The notes under the pieces are model-generated. The model was not told the origin of the DNA, did no database searches, and saw nothing but the letters and a program-made list of their open reading frames with translations. From positions 558,001 through 622,000 of the forward strand of contig WYAX01000012.1 in the NCBI GenBank assembly GCA_011525625.1: a stretch of DNA of 64,000 nucleotides, written 5' to 3'. A program made the position numbers and the translations under genes. Below, one piece after another: positions 17,500 to 26,340 of the stretch. Source of the stretch: Nitrospira defluvii (lineage in GTDB: Bacteria > Nitrospirota > Nitrospiria > Nitrospirales > Nitrospiraceae). Every line of letters starts with the position of its first letter. Within the stretch, counting starts at the first letter, position 1.

Positions 17500-19917
17500 G
17501 CGGGGACGATTGCGGTTGATTCCAAGACGAAAAGCATCGACTGGGAAATGTCCGATGCGCTCCCTCAATGGCTTGCGCCATACATGCCGAACGCCCCGCT
17601 CTACGTGGATGCCCGTAGCCTAGTAGATGCACAGCGTCTTGACCTTGCCGACAGTGACTTTAAGCGGATAGTGAATGCCATAACAGCGAGGATCCGTGGG
17701 ATCGACCCAAACGACATGCTTGGAGAAGAAGTCGTTCAGCATAGACGGAATGTCAGACTCAAGAACAGCGCACTCGCCGCACTCACACTAATGGCAATGG
17801 GACTAGGGCTATCCCTATACCTGACCATCGAAAGTCGGTCGCAAGCGTTCACGCAGTTGTATCGATCGAGTCTCCTTCTCGCCAAGGCACAGTTTCTTGG
17901 TGCACGGCCGTCCGATTCGATCCTCACGCTAGAGAGGGTTCCCCATTCCCGGCGAGATTGGCTATGGCGGTTTGTCATGGCGAGCGTGCATGGTCCGAGA
18001 GAGACATTGGTGGGACATACCTATTGGACACTCGATGCTGTTGGTGCCCACCGTTCCGAATTGATCTTGTCTGCGGGCGCTGACAACATGGTTATCGTAT
18101 GGGACTCGTCCTCGACGGAACCGCTGCACCGCATCGAACCAAGAATTGGTCGAGTACTCCGGATTTACCCTATTCCGGCGAGCACCCAAAACTTGCTCAT
18201 AGGCGAAGCCGGCATAGCTTTTCTGGACGAGACCAGCTGGAAAGTCACTCCTGCAGATGGAATTGGTTGTTCAGTCAAATCCGCCGGCTTCGAGGCACGC
18301 AGGGACGGCCGACAAATCATGCAAGTGATCAAAGGCAGGCTCTGTACCGCCACATTACCGATCACATCAAAATCAGTGATCCATACTATCGCTGGAGACA
18401 TCTCGCAAGCACAGTATTTGCCGAACGACGAAATACTGGTTGTGCGTGGCACGAAAGGCATTATCGAATGGAGATCATCATGGGATCTCGCGCTCCTTGG
18501 ATCGGTGTCGATTGATCAAATGGAAATTGTGGATATTGCAGGAGGACTTCCTGATAGCAGTTTTGTCGTCTCAGATGCGGAAGGGGCACTTCGCATCTTG
18601 AGCCGCACGTCATCTCAAACGCCCAAGGTTGTCATGTCAGCAGAGGAGCCTGTTCAGACGATCGGATTCATACAGGGCGATGATCTTGTCTGGGCCATGA
18701 CGGTCTCAAATAAGGTCATCATCTGGGATCTGAAGACCAAGAAAAAATTGCACGAATTCAGTGCCATTAAAGGTCTTTTGTCAAAGTGTGAACGATCTAG
18801 CGTAGGAGGATATGTGGCGTGTGCGGAAAGAGGAACTCAAAGTGATGGATCAGCGCCATCAGTGTATCTTTGGCATCTTGCGCCACCTTATTTTCAGTCG
18901 ACACTACGGGGTCATCTGGACGACATCAATTCCATACGCTTTTTAGGGGGAGAATTGATCTTGACCACATCTGAGGACGGGACCATCAAGATTTGGCCGA
19001 CACAGGATGATGCGACCTTAGTGCACCTTGCCCCCCATAGATTAGCAGGGACTCTTCGTAGCGCACTATCGCGTGACGCAAAAACCGCCATCGTTGCCAG
19101 TAATCAAGGCATTGCGGAATTATGGGACACGCACACCGGGGCGATGCTAAGCAGCATTCCTATCAGAGGCGAGCCGAATCACATTGCGCTTGATCCGACG
19201 GCCCAACAGGCTGCCATCACGACCAGCAGCGGAGTGGTGCTGTGGGGGTTACGAGACAATTCAGTAATCCCGATACTCCAGGGTGGAGGCGTCACCGCCT
19301 CCACCTTCCATTCCGGTAGCCAGCGCCTCGCGATCGCGCATTCCGGCTCGGTAGAGCTCCTCGAAATAGGAAATCTCAAGAGTGTCTGGCGAACTCAATT
19401 GAGTAGTCACAGAACGGTTCGGTCGCTGAGCGTCAGGGCTGGTGGCGATCAAATTGCTGCTGCGTGTGACGACGGAACCGTGCGTATTCTAGAGGCATCC
19501 GATGGACACGAAATTGCCAAACTGCAAGTCGCCTTGTACTTCGGGCAGAATGAGTCCCCGGTATTCTTCGCTGAATATGACCGAGCCGGTCGAAGGCTTC
19601 TGGTCGGAACGGCAGTGATGGGGGCATCAATCTGGGATGTCGAGACCAGGAAATTGGTGGCGTCCTTTCATAACCATGGGCCCAGGGTTTGGGTAAGTGG
19701 TGGTGCATTCGTCGATGACTTGCATGTACTGAGTACCGGTCTCGACAGTACAGTTCGGATTTGGGAAGCGATGACTGGAACCGAGCTCGCGCTGCTCCCC
19801 CTGAAGCCTTTAGGCGATCTGAACGAGGCACCCGCGCTTTCGATTGACGGTCAGAGCCTGATAGCCGCGATTACGCGGCCAGGGCATATTGACGTTCTTC
19901 GTTTGTTTCCCCAATAA
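17500..19917 (+). pseudogene. TM-WD40 half of the IS-split TIR-TM-WD40 gene
   Basis: The 805 codons downstream of the IS continue the gene that starts at 15905. Residues right after the junction (AGTIAVDSKTKSIDWEMSDALP) are the end of the TIR module as found in relatives. A membrane helix follows (ALAALTLMAMGLGLSLYLTI, nt about 17770-17830). Then comes a divergent propeller with recognisable blades, such as DGTIKIW, LDSTVRIWEA and DDGTVRILEA. It has no start codon of its own near the junction, but the frame stays open back to 17176 within the IS, so a fusion transcript is possible. The coding sequence is otherwise intact, consistent with recent interruption. A perfect 10-bp hairpin lies inside at 19282-19305. 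Confidence 0.85.
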
Positions 19918-19993
19918 CAGATCGATGCTGCGGCCAGTATGAAAATCAGGCAGGAGAAATGCGACACTTGTTGGATGCCATCGTAAGAGATTC

Positions 19994-20306
19994 TCAGCTC
20001 AGTTGATATTCTCCGCAAGCAGGAGAGCATTGCTCTCCAGGACGAAATTGATTCAATTCCTCTCTGGTCAATACGCGATTCGTCATTCGACAAGCAATCG
20101 CCTGCAACTCGGAGCCGGAGAATTGCCAGACCCGAATATTTTCTAGTTATCGGCAACAATCACTTGTTGTCGATCGCTGTCAACTGTAATGGCAGATATG
20201 GAGTGTTCTGAAGCCCTCAGAATGCCTATCGGGCGACGAGTGGCGAGATCCCAGAGGGAAATGTTCCATCGTTATCTGAAACCACAAGCATCTTGTCCTC
20301 TACAAG
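19994..20306 (-). pseudogene. Decayed C-terminal end of a fourth WD40 protein
   Basis: Read on the minus strand from 20306, three frame-shifted pieces join into the end of a WD40 protein: VEDKMLVVSDNDG, then WNISLWDLATRRPIGILR, then ENIRVWQFSGSELQAIACR. The tail MTNRVLTREELNQF is typical of this family's C-terminus, and the stop is at 19994-19996. At least two frameshifts are present. The upstream part is cut off at 20307 by the IS3-type remnant. It faces the interrupted TIR-WD40 gene tail to tail. Confidence 0.7.
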
Positions 20307-20836
20307 TGACCTCCCCCCCCGAAAACTAGACCATTGGCTTGGAAATTTACCTGTGCTGAGATGGGCCCCACAGGAGTGGCCATGACGCGAAAACGGCACA
20401 CGGAGGAACAGATCGTCGCGGTGCTCAAGGATGCTCAGGCGGACATTGGGGTTCCAGAGCTCTGCCGCAAACATGGGATCTCGGATGCCACCTTTTTTAT
20501 ATGGCGGGCGAAATATGCGGGGCTCGAAGTGAGTGATGTAAAGAAGCCCCGCCAACTGGAGACGAAAACCGGCGGCTCAAACAGATGATGGGCGGACCAA
20601 GCGCTGGACATCCACGAGTTGAAAGCGATCAACGCAAAAAACTGGTAGTGCGCAAGGCGAAGCGAGCGGCAGCTCAGTGGAGCACGGAGCGCAAGCGAAC
20701 TAGCCGGTCGCCAGCTCAGGATCAAACCATGGATGCGCTGATCGGCGACCGTCATGGCTGCTCCAGCCTCCGGGCGTCAAGGGCTTCCACAATTCGAATC
20801 AGCAGCCAGCCAGCGCATTGTCCATCACATATCTAA
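20307..20836 (+). mobile_element. IS3-type (IS407-like) remnant with broken orfA
   Basis: The left end starts TGACCTCCCCCC, like IS407-group ends. A broken orfA starts at 20382 (MTRKRHTEEQIVAVLKDAQ) with the VPELCRKHGISDATFFIW helix-turn-helix. The frame is lost by a deletion near 20561 and partly regained by an insertion near 20590, after which ADQALDIHELKAINAKNW can be read. Only scraps of orfB follow, and no right end is found. The remnant truncates a WD40 pseudogene. Confidence 0.75.
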
Positions 20837-20914
20837 CGCGGCGTTCGACTTAGTCATAGGGCTGCGCCAGATGTGGCCGAGGGACTGGCGGGTGAGACGC
20901 TGCTAAATGAAGGG

Positions 20915-21140
20915 GCTTATTTGAGCATGATCATCGCTTGGCAGAGCGATGTCGATTTTGGCATTTGCCACGTCAGTCCAACGCCGTGACTCCAGTAGCC
21001 GCTCGATAAACTTATAGGCTAAATTAGCGCTTAATTAAGCGCGCTCTTGGCTAAATTGAGCGCAGCGAGTTTTGCAAAAATCACTTTGACTGTTAAGGAA
21101 TGATGGGGCTTATTTAAGCTCGGACACTGCTTAATTGAGC
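20915..21140. repeat. Cluster of 11-12-bp GCTTAATTRAGC-like palindromes
   Basis: Six near-palindromes fall in 226 bp: GCTTATTTGAGC (20915), GCTAAATTAGC (21018), GCTTAATTAAGC (21029, perfect), GCTAAATTGAGC (21050), GCTTATTTAAGC (21108) and GCTTAATTGAGC (21129). Two of them share the longer context GGGGCTTATTTRAGC. No gene is visible at 20837-21296. They may be protein-binding sites near the integration site, or scars of a mobile repeat. Confidence 0.6.
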
Positions 21141-21296
21141 GGTATAGCTTTTGGAAAATTCTGTGTCAGAATCGTGACGCTACGGTATTGAAAGTGAAGG
21201 AAAAAGAGTGAAAATAGTGGTCGCGGGAAAAATTTTGTGTCCGGGAGTCCCTTTTAAATCAGGCACTTATCAGTCAATCCATGCATTGACTGGGGT

Positions 21297-21342
21297 TTTC
21301 GTAAACCGCAGGTCGGTGGTTCGATTCCACTCGCCGGCTCCA
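21297..21342 (+). repeat. Left attachment site: 3' fragment of a tRNA gene (probably tRNA-Thr CGT)
   Basis: This 46-bp sequence is identical to 27158-27203. It contains the TTCGTAA anticodon loop, the ACCGC stem side, the GGTTCGATTCC T-arm and the CGCCGGCTCCA acceptor end with encoded CCA. The 5' half of a tRNA (D-arm, acceptor 5' strand) is absent upstream, so this is an integration scar rather than a functional gene. The integrase gene lies 12 bp to its right. Confidence 0.85.
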
Positions 21343-21354
21343 TTTATCAAGCAC

Positions 21355-22422
21355 TTACATTGCCACCGTTGGCGCACATGGTCGCTGTGCTAAATTTGTG
21401 CTAAACGTCTTTCCCCGGTCCAAAATCTCCACCCCATCCCGTAAACTTTCCGGATAGTGATGTGCATACCGTTGGGTCATGCTTGGAGATTTATGCCCTA
21501 GCAGCCGTTGGACTTTATACAAGTCCACCCCGGCTTGGACTAGCCGCGTGGCAAAGGTATGGCGCAGATCGTGGAAATGAAGATCATCAATCTGTGCCAC
21601 CTTCAAGGCTGCGGTAAATCCTCGCCGGAGGTTGCTGCCATCCAGTAGGGTACCGGCTTCACTGGAAAACACGACGGCGGTTTCCTGTGAACCACGGCGC
21701 TGCTCGAATTTGTGAGAAAGCAGATCCAACACGGTTTGATTGACGGGAATGGTCCGCCGTTCTCCGTTCTTGGATTTGAACACCGTCACGGTTCGTCGCG
21801 TGAAGTCTACCCCTGCCCAGGTGAGGGCAAGAATTTCTCCCCGTCGCATGCCGGTATTGACGGCGAAGGTGACGACTTCTCGAATCCATGCAGGCGCAGC
21901 AATAACCAGCCGCGCTTCCTCCTGTTCGGTCAGCCAGCGGTCCCGGGAGTTGTGCTCTTTCTCCATCGACACCCGGCAGACCGGATTGTCCTTTGCCCAT
22001 TCCCATTCGCGGCAGGCCAGATTGAAGGCCTTTTTCAGCATGGCCAGCTCGCGATTAATGGTGGCCGGCATGACTCCATCTGCATAGCGCTTTGCTTTGA
22101 AGGCCACGATGGTCTTCGGCGTAATCTGGGATAGTTTTGGATTACCGAAGAAGGTCTTCACATTCGTGACCATGTTTACATAGCGCCGGTAGTGGGCCCG
22201 CCGACTTGCATGCTCTTTCAGATACCGGTCCATTAACTGGGAAAAGGTGTAGGGATCTTCTTTCGGCTTTTCGAAATATTTCCCCTCCACAATCTGCACT
22301 CTGACTTTGCTCAGGATGGCTTCCGCCAGCTTTTTGTCCGAGGTTTCGGTTGATCGCCGCACCTGCCGCCCTTCATACGTAAATGACATCCACCAAATAT
22401 TGTTTCGTTTAACGAGCCCCAT
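21355..22422 (-). CDS. int: Tyrosine-type site-specific integrase
   Basis: About 355 residues from MGLVKRNNIWWMSF, chosen because GGAGGAGCAGC precedes it; an upstream in-frame start at 22503 has no support. An N-terminal AP2-like arm-binding segment and a SAM-like core-binding domain precede the catalytic domain. The catalytic residues are Arg in NTGMRRGEIL, His/Arg in HDLRHTFATRL, His in LLGHKSPSMTQ and Tyr in QRYAHHYPE. It ends next to the tRNA fragment at 21297, the normal place for an integrase of a tRNA-targeting element. Its start overlaps the AlpA-like gene by 14 bp. Its 3' end contains one of the three GCTGTGCTAAATTTGTGCT repeats. Confidence 0.93.
   Translation of the reverse strand: MGLVKRNNIWWMSFTYEGRQVRRSTETSDKKLAEAILSKVRVQIVEGKYFEKPKEDPYTFSQLMDRYLKEHASRRAHYRRYVNMVTNVKTFFGNPKLSQITPKTIVAFKAKRYADGVMPATINRELAMLKKAFNLACREWEWAKDNPVCRVSMEKEHNSRDRWLTEQEEARLVIAAPAWIREVVTFAVNTGMRRGEILALTWAGVDFTRRTVTVFKSKNGERRTIPVNQTVLDLLSHKFEQRRGSQETAVVFSSEAGTLLDGSNLRRGFTAALKVAQIDDLHFHDLRHTFATRLVQAGVDLYKVQRLLGHKSPSMTQRYAHHYPESLRDGVEILDRGKTFSTNLAQRPCAPTVAM
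21384..21405 (+). repeat. Arm-type-like repeat, copy 1
   Basis: GCTGTGCTAAATTTGTGCT occurs here, at 26036 and at 27008, always in the same orientation. Read on the minus strand it is a tandem pair of TTTAGCACA, the kind of direct repeat bound by the arm domain of tyrosine integrases. This copy overlaps the end of int, 42 bp inside the left attachment site. Confidence 0.6.
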
Positions 22423-22732
22423 GCTGCTCCTCCTTCGTGCGTGGGCTCGGTGTGATGGTTTCCCCGTGGCGGGAAGTATAGGCGGCATGTTTGGCGGCCG
22501 CAATCAGGTGGTCTACGTCCTCAGAGCTCTGCCGGGAAGACCGAGGGGGTTTTGCAGGGGAGGTGGGAGAAAAGCTGTCCAGCCAGGCTTGGATCGCCTC
22601 AGGTTCAAACCGGACGAGGCCATGAATACGGCGGCACGGGATTTTGTTCTCCGACACCCAGAGGTAGAGTGTGGATTCTTTGATGTTGAGCCAAGCTGAG
22701 AGTTCTTTGACGGTAAGCATATGCAGATCCAC
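22409..22732 (-). CDS. AlpA/excisionase-like helix-turn-helix protein
   Basis: A 107-residue protein. Residues about 5-52 (LTVKELSAWLNIKESTLYLWVSE, then IPCRRIHGLVRFEPEAIQAWL) are a MerR/AlpA-type HTH_17 domain typical of excisionases and excision regulators. The rest is a low-complexity polar tail. It uses a GTG start, or an ATG at 22720. Its end overlaps the int start, so the two are co-translated and it probably directs excision or int expression. Confidence 0.85.
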   Translation of the reverse strand: MDLHMLTVKELSAWLNIKESTLYLWVSENKIPCRRIHGLVRFEPEAIQAWLDSFSPTSPAKPPRSSRQSSEDVDHLIAAAKHAAYTSRHGETITPSPRTKEEQHGAR

Positions 22733-22762
22733 CGGGGGAGTCTGACGACACCCCCAGTCCCC

Positions 22763-23770
22763 CTAACATGGGCTGCCCGCGTGACCGCCGGCAGTCCGGT
22801 GAAACCGAGTGGGTGGTTGCTTGAGCAAGTTCCGGTGTCGGTCTTTCCACCTGGAGATGCCCCTGACAATTTCCTTCAGTAGCCATTCTTCCCCTCCAGG
22901 GGTGGCACAAATGACCGCCAACATCGGCGTCAGGGTGTCACTCACCCATCGTTTTACATTCTGCAGGGTCTGCACCTGCTGCTCCTGGGCCAATCGCCCC
23001 TTCTGAAATCCCTCCGTCAGGAGGGCGTACCACTCCAAGACTGGAGCCCGGTACCGTTCTTCATCCTCGGCATCCTTCGGGATCTGCCGGAAATCCACAT
23101 AGGACCGGAGCAAGCCAACCACCAACTCCTTCCAGTCAGCTTCGTCTAACGTGGCCAATGCTCGGGCACACTGTTCGGCACGCTCCTTCTTGAGCTCTAG
23201 TTCCCACCGTGTCCCATAGTCCTGATAGTTCTCTTGTCCTTTGCTCTGGAGTTCGAGGCGCTTGTCATAAATGCGCAGCAAGGTCTGACTCTGCGGGCTG
23301 CCGAAGTACATCGTCTCGCCCGTGGTCGCTCCGGTGCCGTGCGTCAGATTGGAGACGATATGCCTGACCTGAGCCGCCCGAGTCACACACTGACCGGCAG
23401 CGACGGCTTCTCGAATCGTGCTGACCGGGACCGATCCGGCTCGATCATCCAGAGCGCAATCGATGCGCGTGACGTGGCCTTGTTGGGCATGCACCCACTG
23501 GAGGAGAGTGCGGATTTGATCCAGTGTCAGGGCGGACGCGAGGCCGCCCGACAGATCCACATGGATTTCATTCGGACGACGAGGCGCATTGGTGCCCAGT
23601 TTGCCGACCCCGCGCAGGCCGTCGACCCGCATCCAGGACAAGGGATAGCCTCGGAAGCCACCTTTGGCCTTGGTCCAGTCGCCGCCTAAGACCCGCATGG
23701 TCTCTTGCGGATTGCTGGCCAAGACCGTAAAAGCCAGCCAGTCTATGGAAAGAGTGAAGCTAGAATCCAT
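22763..23770 (-). CDS. Rep_trans-type replication initiator
   Basis: A 335-residue protein resembling the RstA/pXO2-72 replication initiation factor family (PF02486). IDWLAFTV opens it, with VTRIDCALDD, MYFGSPQSQTLLRIYDKRLE and WELELKKERA as the conserved blocks; the tyrosine in IYDKRLE is a candidate nicking residue. Relatives start rolling-circle replication of plasmids, filamentous-phage-like elements and some integrative elements. An AGGAGG lies 12 bases before the start. It is transcribed toward the HTH and int genes. The neighbouring hairpins at 23811-23879 could be its double-strand origin. Confidence 0.8.
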   Translation of the reverse strand: MDSSFTLSIDWLAFTVLASNPQETMRVLGGDWTKAKGGFRGYPLSWMRVDGLRGVGKLGTNAPRRPNEIHVDLSGGLASALTLDQIRTLLQWVHAQQGHVTRIDCALDDRAGSVPVSTIREAVAAGQCVTRAAQVRHIVSNLTHGTGATTGETMYFGSPQSQTLLRIYDKRLELQSKGQENYQDYGTRWELELKKERAEQCARALATLDEADWKELVVGLLRSYVDFRQIPKDAEDEERYRAPVLEWYALLTEGFQKGRLAQEQQVQTLQNVKRWVSDTLTPMLAVICATPGGEEWLLKEIVRGISRWKDRHRNLLKQPPTRFHRTAGGHAGSPC

Positions 23771-24364
23771 GGAACCTATCGACCTCCTGTAAGGAGCGCT
23801 GTAGGTAGCGCCCCCGTGTTACCAAGACGGGGGCCATTCCGGTCCGCCCCGCAGCCTGTCGGCATGCGGCGCGGACCGGCTTTGTCTCCCGGCGCCGGAC
23901 GACGGTGTTGCTTTGAACAGGGCTCCATTGGTGGTGTCCTTGCATCCCTGTAACCGTTCCGCTGCACACTCCGACCTTATGCAAACGCCACCACGCAGTA
24001 AAGAACCCTCAAGGGGACAGCAGGGGTCACGAGGGGACAAATAGAGGACAAATTATCGAACGGCCAATGGGGGAAGGGAAGTAGGCATAAGCATGCTTAT
24101 GTGCGCGCTCGTGCGCTGGGAGCGGCAATTGTGCGCATCGTTCGGAGACGGTACGGGGAACGAACAGAAATCAGCTCGATTTTGAGTGGTGCGCGAAAAA
24201 AAAGTTTGGAAGGCATTCCCGGCGTTCTGGGATACGATCGGAGCAGGTGAGCGCATGATAATGGGAGGATATAAATCTCGGAATGTGTAGACCTTCAAAG
24301 CCTAACCCTTCAGCGGGAGGGAGCCCTCCATTTCGCTACGAGATTCCAATGTAAGGGGGTTTCG
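23771..24364. other. Candidate replication origin region with strong hairpins
   Basis: The region between rep and the cargo genes holds a 7-bp perfect stem (CCCCCGT at 23811-23817 with ACGGGGG at 23827-23833). It also holds a larger hairpin with CCGGTCCGC at 23839-23847 and GCGGACCGG at 23871-23879, whose inner part also pairs (CCGCA/TGCGG). Closely spaced stem-loops beside a Rep_trans gene are typical of rolling-circle origins. No gene was found on either strand. Confidence 0.5.
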
Positions 24365-24640
24365 ATGGATGCACTACAGTCGATTATGAACTGGTACGAA
24401 GAGCAGTGTGATGGTGATTGGGAACATCAGCACGGAATAAAGATTGAGACGTTAGACAATCCTGGGTGGACAATTCAAATTGACGTGGCGGACACGGAGC
24501 TTGAGGGAAGAGGTTTCCAGAAAATCAAAGCGGAGAGAGCAGAAGCTGACTGGATCCATTGCAAACTAGAAAACAATGTCTTTAGCGGAGCGTGTGGCCC
24601 AAAGAACTTGATTGAGTTGTTGGAGATTTTTAGAAAATAG
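24365..24640 (+). CDS. Imm53-family immunity protein (orphan)
   Basis: A 91-residue protein with the Imm53 (PF15580) pattern: WYEEQCDGDWEHQHGIKIETLDNPGW at the start, then DWIHCKLENNVFSGACGP and NLIELLEIFRK at the end. Such proteins neutralise polymorphic toxins, but no toxin gene is visible next to it. It is preceded by a GGGGG-containing ribosome-binding region and begins the plus-strand cargo of the integrative element. As an orphan it may protect the host from toxins of neighbours, or be left from a lost toxin pair. Confidence 0.8.
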   Translation: MDALQSIMNWYEEQCDGDWEHQHGIKIETLDNPGWTIQIDVADTELEGRGFQKIKAERAEADWIHCKLENNVFSGACGPKNLIELLEIFRK

Positions 24641-24704
24641 GCTTCCGCACAAGTTGAAGATCAAGATTGAAAACTGAAGCGGCTGAGTGGTGACGAGAAC
24701 ATAA

Positions 24705-25190
24705 ATGCATATGCTAGTCATCCTACTGTTTGTAATAGTCGCGGTATTCAACTCTGATGCAAGAGGTTCGGACGAAGAAGTTCGCCTTGATATGCATGTT
24801 TCTCTTCAGAAAGACCCGCATGGAAAGTATCTTGTGCATGTGAAGTTGTCTAGCCGCCAGGCCTTGCCCGCGTCTATCGTTGATATTCAACTGCCATGGC
24901 TTGCGCCAAATGAATTCATGGTACTCCCAGAAGGGAATCGGCTTGACGCCACATATAGCAAAATGCGTCGCGGTGGGCCGTTCGCAGATTACAATGGCAC
25001 TCGATACCGTATTGAGCCGGGCGAGTCTATAGAAGGGGACATTGTCCTGGAAGGTTTATTTCCCACAATCATGGAAGATATTCGTCGGTATGGTGTGCGT
25101 CTCAAGTGGGCCTGCAAATCCAAGACGCTACATGTTACGTGCAAACAGGGAAAAGGTGGAACGTTCATCATCCCGAAAGGTGGCCTTTAG
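24705..25190 (+). CDS. Small secreted protein, unknown function
   Basis: A 161-residue protein starting with a short hydrophobic segment (MLVILLFVIVAVFNSDARG) that looks like a signal peptide. The rest is beta-rich with no recognised motif. It lies between the Imm53 gene and a membrane-protein gene on the same strand and is probably element cargo. I do not recognise its family. Confidence 0.55.
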   Translation: MHMLVILLFVIVAVFNSDARGSDEEVRLDMHVSLQKDPHGKYLVHVKLSSRQALPASIVDIQLPWLAPNEFMVLPEGNRLDATYSKMRRGGPFADYNGTRYRIEPGESIEGDIVLEGLFPTIMEDIRRYGVRLKWACKSKTLHVTCKQGKGGTFIIPKGGL

Positions 25191-25249
25191 CAGGATGGCC
25201 CTTCTTAGCCCAAGCGATATTAAGACGTCGGGGACAGGATCATGATCCT

Positions 25250-26008
25250 ATGGGCCTGATGCCTTCAACGTGGACTAGGCGCAAGCGACTGTGGATGGCC
25301 ACGGTAGCAGGAATTGTTTCGTTTGTAGTTGGGGCTGGGCTCCTTCTGCTCCTAGTCGCTGCAGTGGCAGCAATGGCACCGGTTATTTTCATCTGGCCAT
25401 TTGGTGTTTCCCTGGTGTCATTTGTCTTCGGCCTCGCGGCCTGCATTTATGCCTTCAAGGTGGCTTATATCGCGCCGAGGCAATTGCGATTCGTCTATTT
25501 CAATTTGTGTATGTGTCTGGGCCAAGTGTCTGCCCTATCCTTTTGCTTGTACGTGTTTGCGTACCCAATCTGGACCGCGGTGGATGAACGGTACGTCATA
25601 CCCGACGGATACAGGGGAACGGTCGTTGTCGTGTACAACGTAACGGATGGCGAAGTCGCTCACAGACCAGCCCCCAAAACAGTAGTCTATGACATCCCTT
25701 CCGGTGGCGTCCTGCATACGCAAGATGGTCCGACAGTGGAAGCCACTCGCACGAGCTACTTTTACAAACAGGCTGATGGATCATTGGTCTCCATTGAGAA
25801 AGAGCCGTTAGATCGGGCAGTAACTCACGAGGGAGCGTCTGTGATGGTGTTCAGACGCGCTGGTATTGGGAATATAGACAAGGGGAATTGCCGACTGACT
25901 ATTGGGTATTTTTATGTGGGAACGAGAGAGGGTTTCAGTTCACGAAAGCCAGAAGGAGACTTGTTTCGAATGGACGAGTCTTCTTGCAAGCTCAGACTTC
26001 GCTCGTAG
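25250..26008 (+). CDS. Membrane protein with DUF6843-like C-terminal domain
   Basis: About 252 residues. Three or four hydrophobic helices fill residues about 10-120 (LWMATVAGIVSFVVGAGLLL, VIFIWPFGVSLVSFVFGLAA, FVYFNLCMCLGQVSALSFCL). The C-terminal part, from YVIPDGYRGTVVVVYN through VYDIPSGGVLHTQDG, matches the pattern I associate with DUF6843, a short domain of unknown function often in membrane or lipoproteins. The start at 25250 is preferred over an upstream in-frame ATG at 25106 that would overlap the previous gene. Its function is unknown. Confidence 0.6.
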   Translation: MGLMPSTWTRRKRLWMATVAGIVSFVVGAGLLLLLVAAVAAMAPVIFIWPFGVSLVSFVFGLAACIYAFKVAYIAPRQLRFVYFNLCMCLGQVSALSFCLYVFAYPIWTAVDERYVIPDGYRGTVVVVYNVTDGEVAHRPAPKTVVYDIPSGGVLHTQDGPTVEATRTSYFYKQADGSLVSIEKEPLDRAVTHEGASVMVFRRAGIGNIDKGNCRLTIGYFYVGTREGFSSRKPEGDLFRMDESSCKLRLRS

Positions 26009-26035
26009 CCACATAGCGGGGGGACACACCAAACT

Positions 26036-26146
26036 GCTGTGCTAAATTTGTGCTGAAAAATGTCAGAACCCTCGATATCGGTTCGGCCCAGTGGAATCTA
26101 TGGGACGCCCTTAATTGCTCAATTTAAAAGATAAAACGGGGAAACC
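26036..26146 (+). repeat. 111-bp repeat, copy A (arm-type-like)
   Basis: This block starts GCTGTGCTAAATTTGTGCT and ends AAAACGGGGAAACC. The two conserved ends are exactly 97 bp apart here and in the copy at 27008-27118, and the first 37 bp also match apart from a few changes. The middle has diverged. The copy at 27008 lies 39 bp from the right attachment site, while this one has no tRNA sequence beside it. Confidence 0.7.
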
Positions 26147-26340
26147 TTCGCAAAATCAAGCCACTATTAAAACTACTTAGTATCGACTCTCAATGCTCCG
26201 TCACTCTTGCCGGTGAGCTGCCAGGACAGCTTGACCTGCACCGCTTCCTACCTCCTAAGAACGATAGTGTGTACGTGATCTCTCCCCTAGAATTCCTCTG
26301 CGCCATAGCGTGGTGTTATCGACTGCCAATAGGAGACCCG

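Noticed and set aside
19282..19305. Perfect 10-bp hairpin as a terminator
   Set aside because: It lies inside the WD40 coding sequence and has no T-tract.
21297..21342. Functional tRNA gene
   Set aside because: Only the 3' part from the anticodon loop onward is present, with no D-arm or 5' acceptor strand; the same holds for 27158-27203.
20837..21342. CRISPR array
   Set aside because: The short palindromes are irregularly spaced, vary in sequence and have no spacer-repeat periodicity, and no cas gene is present.
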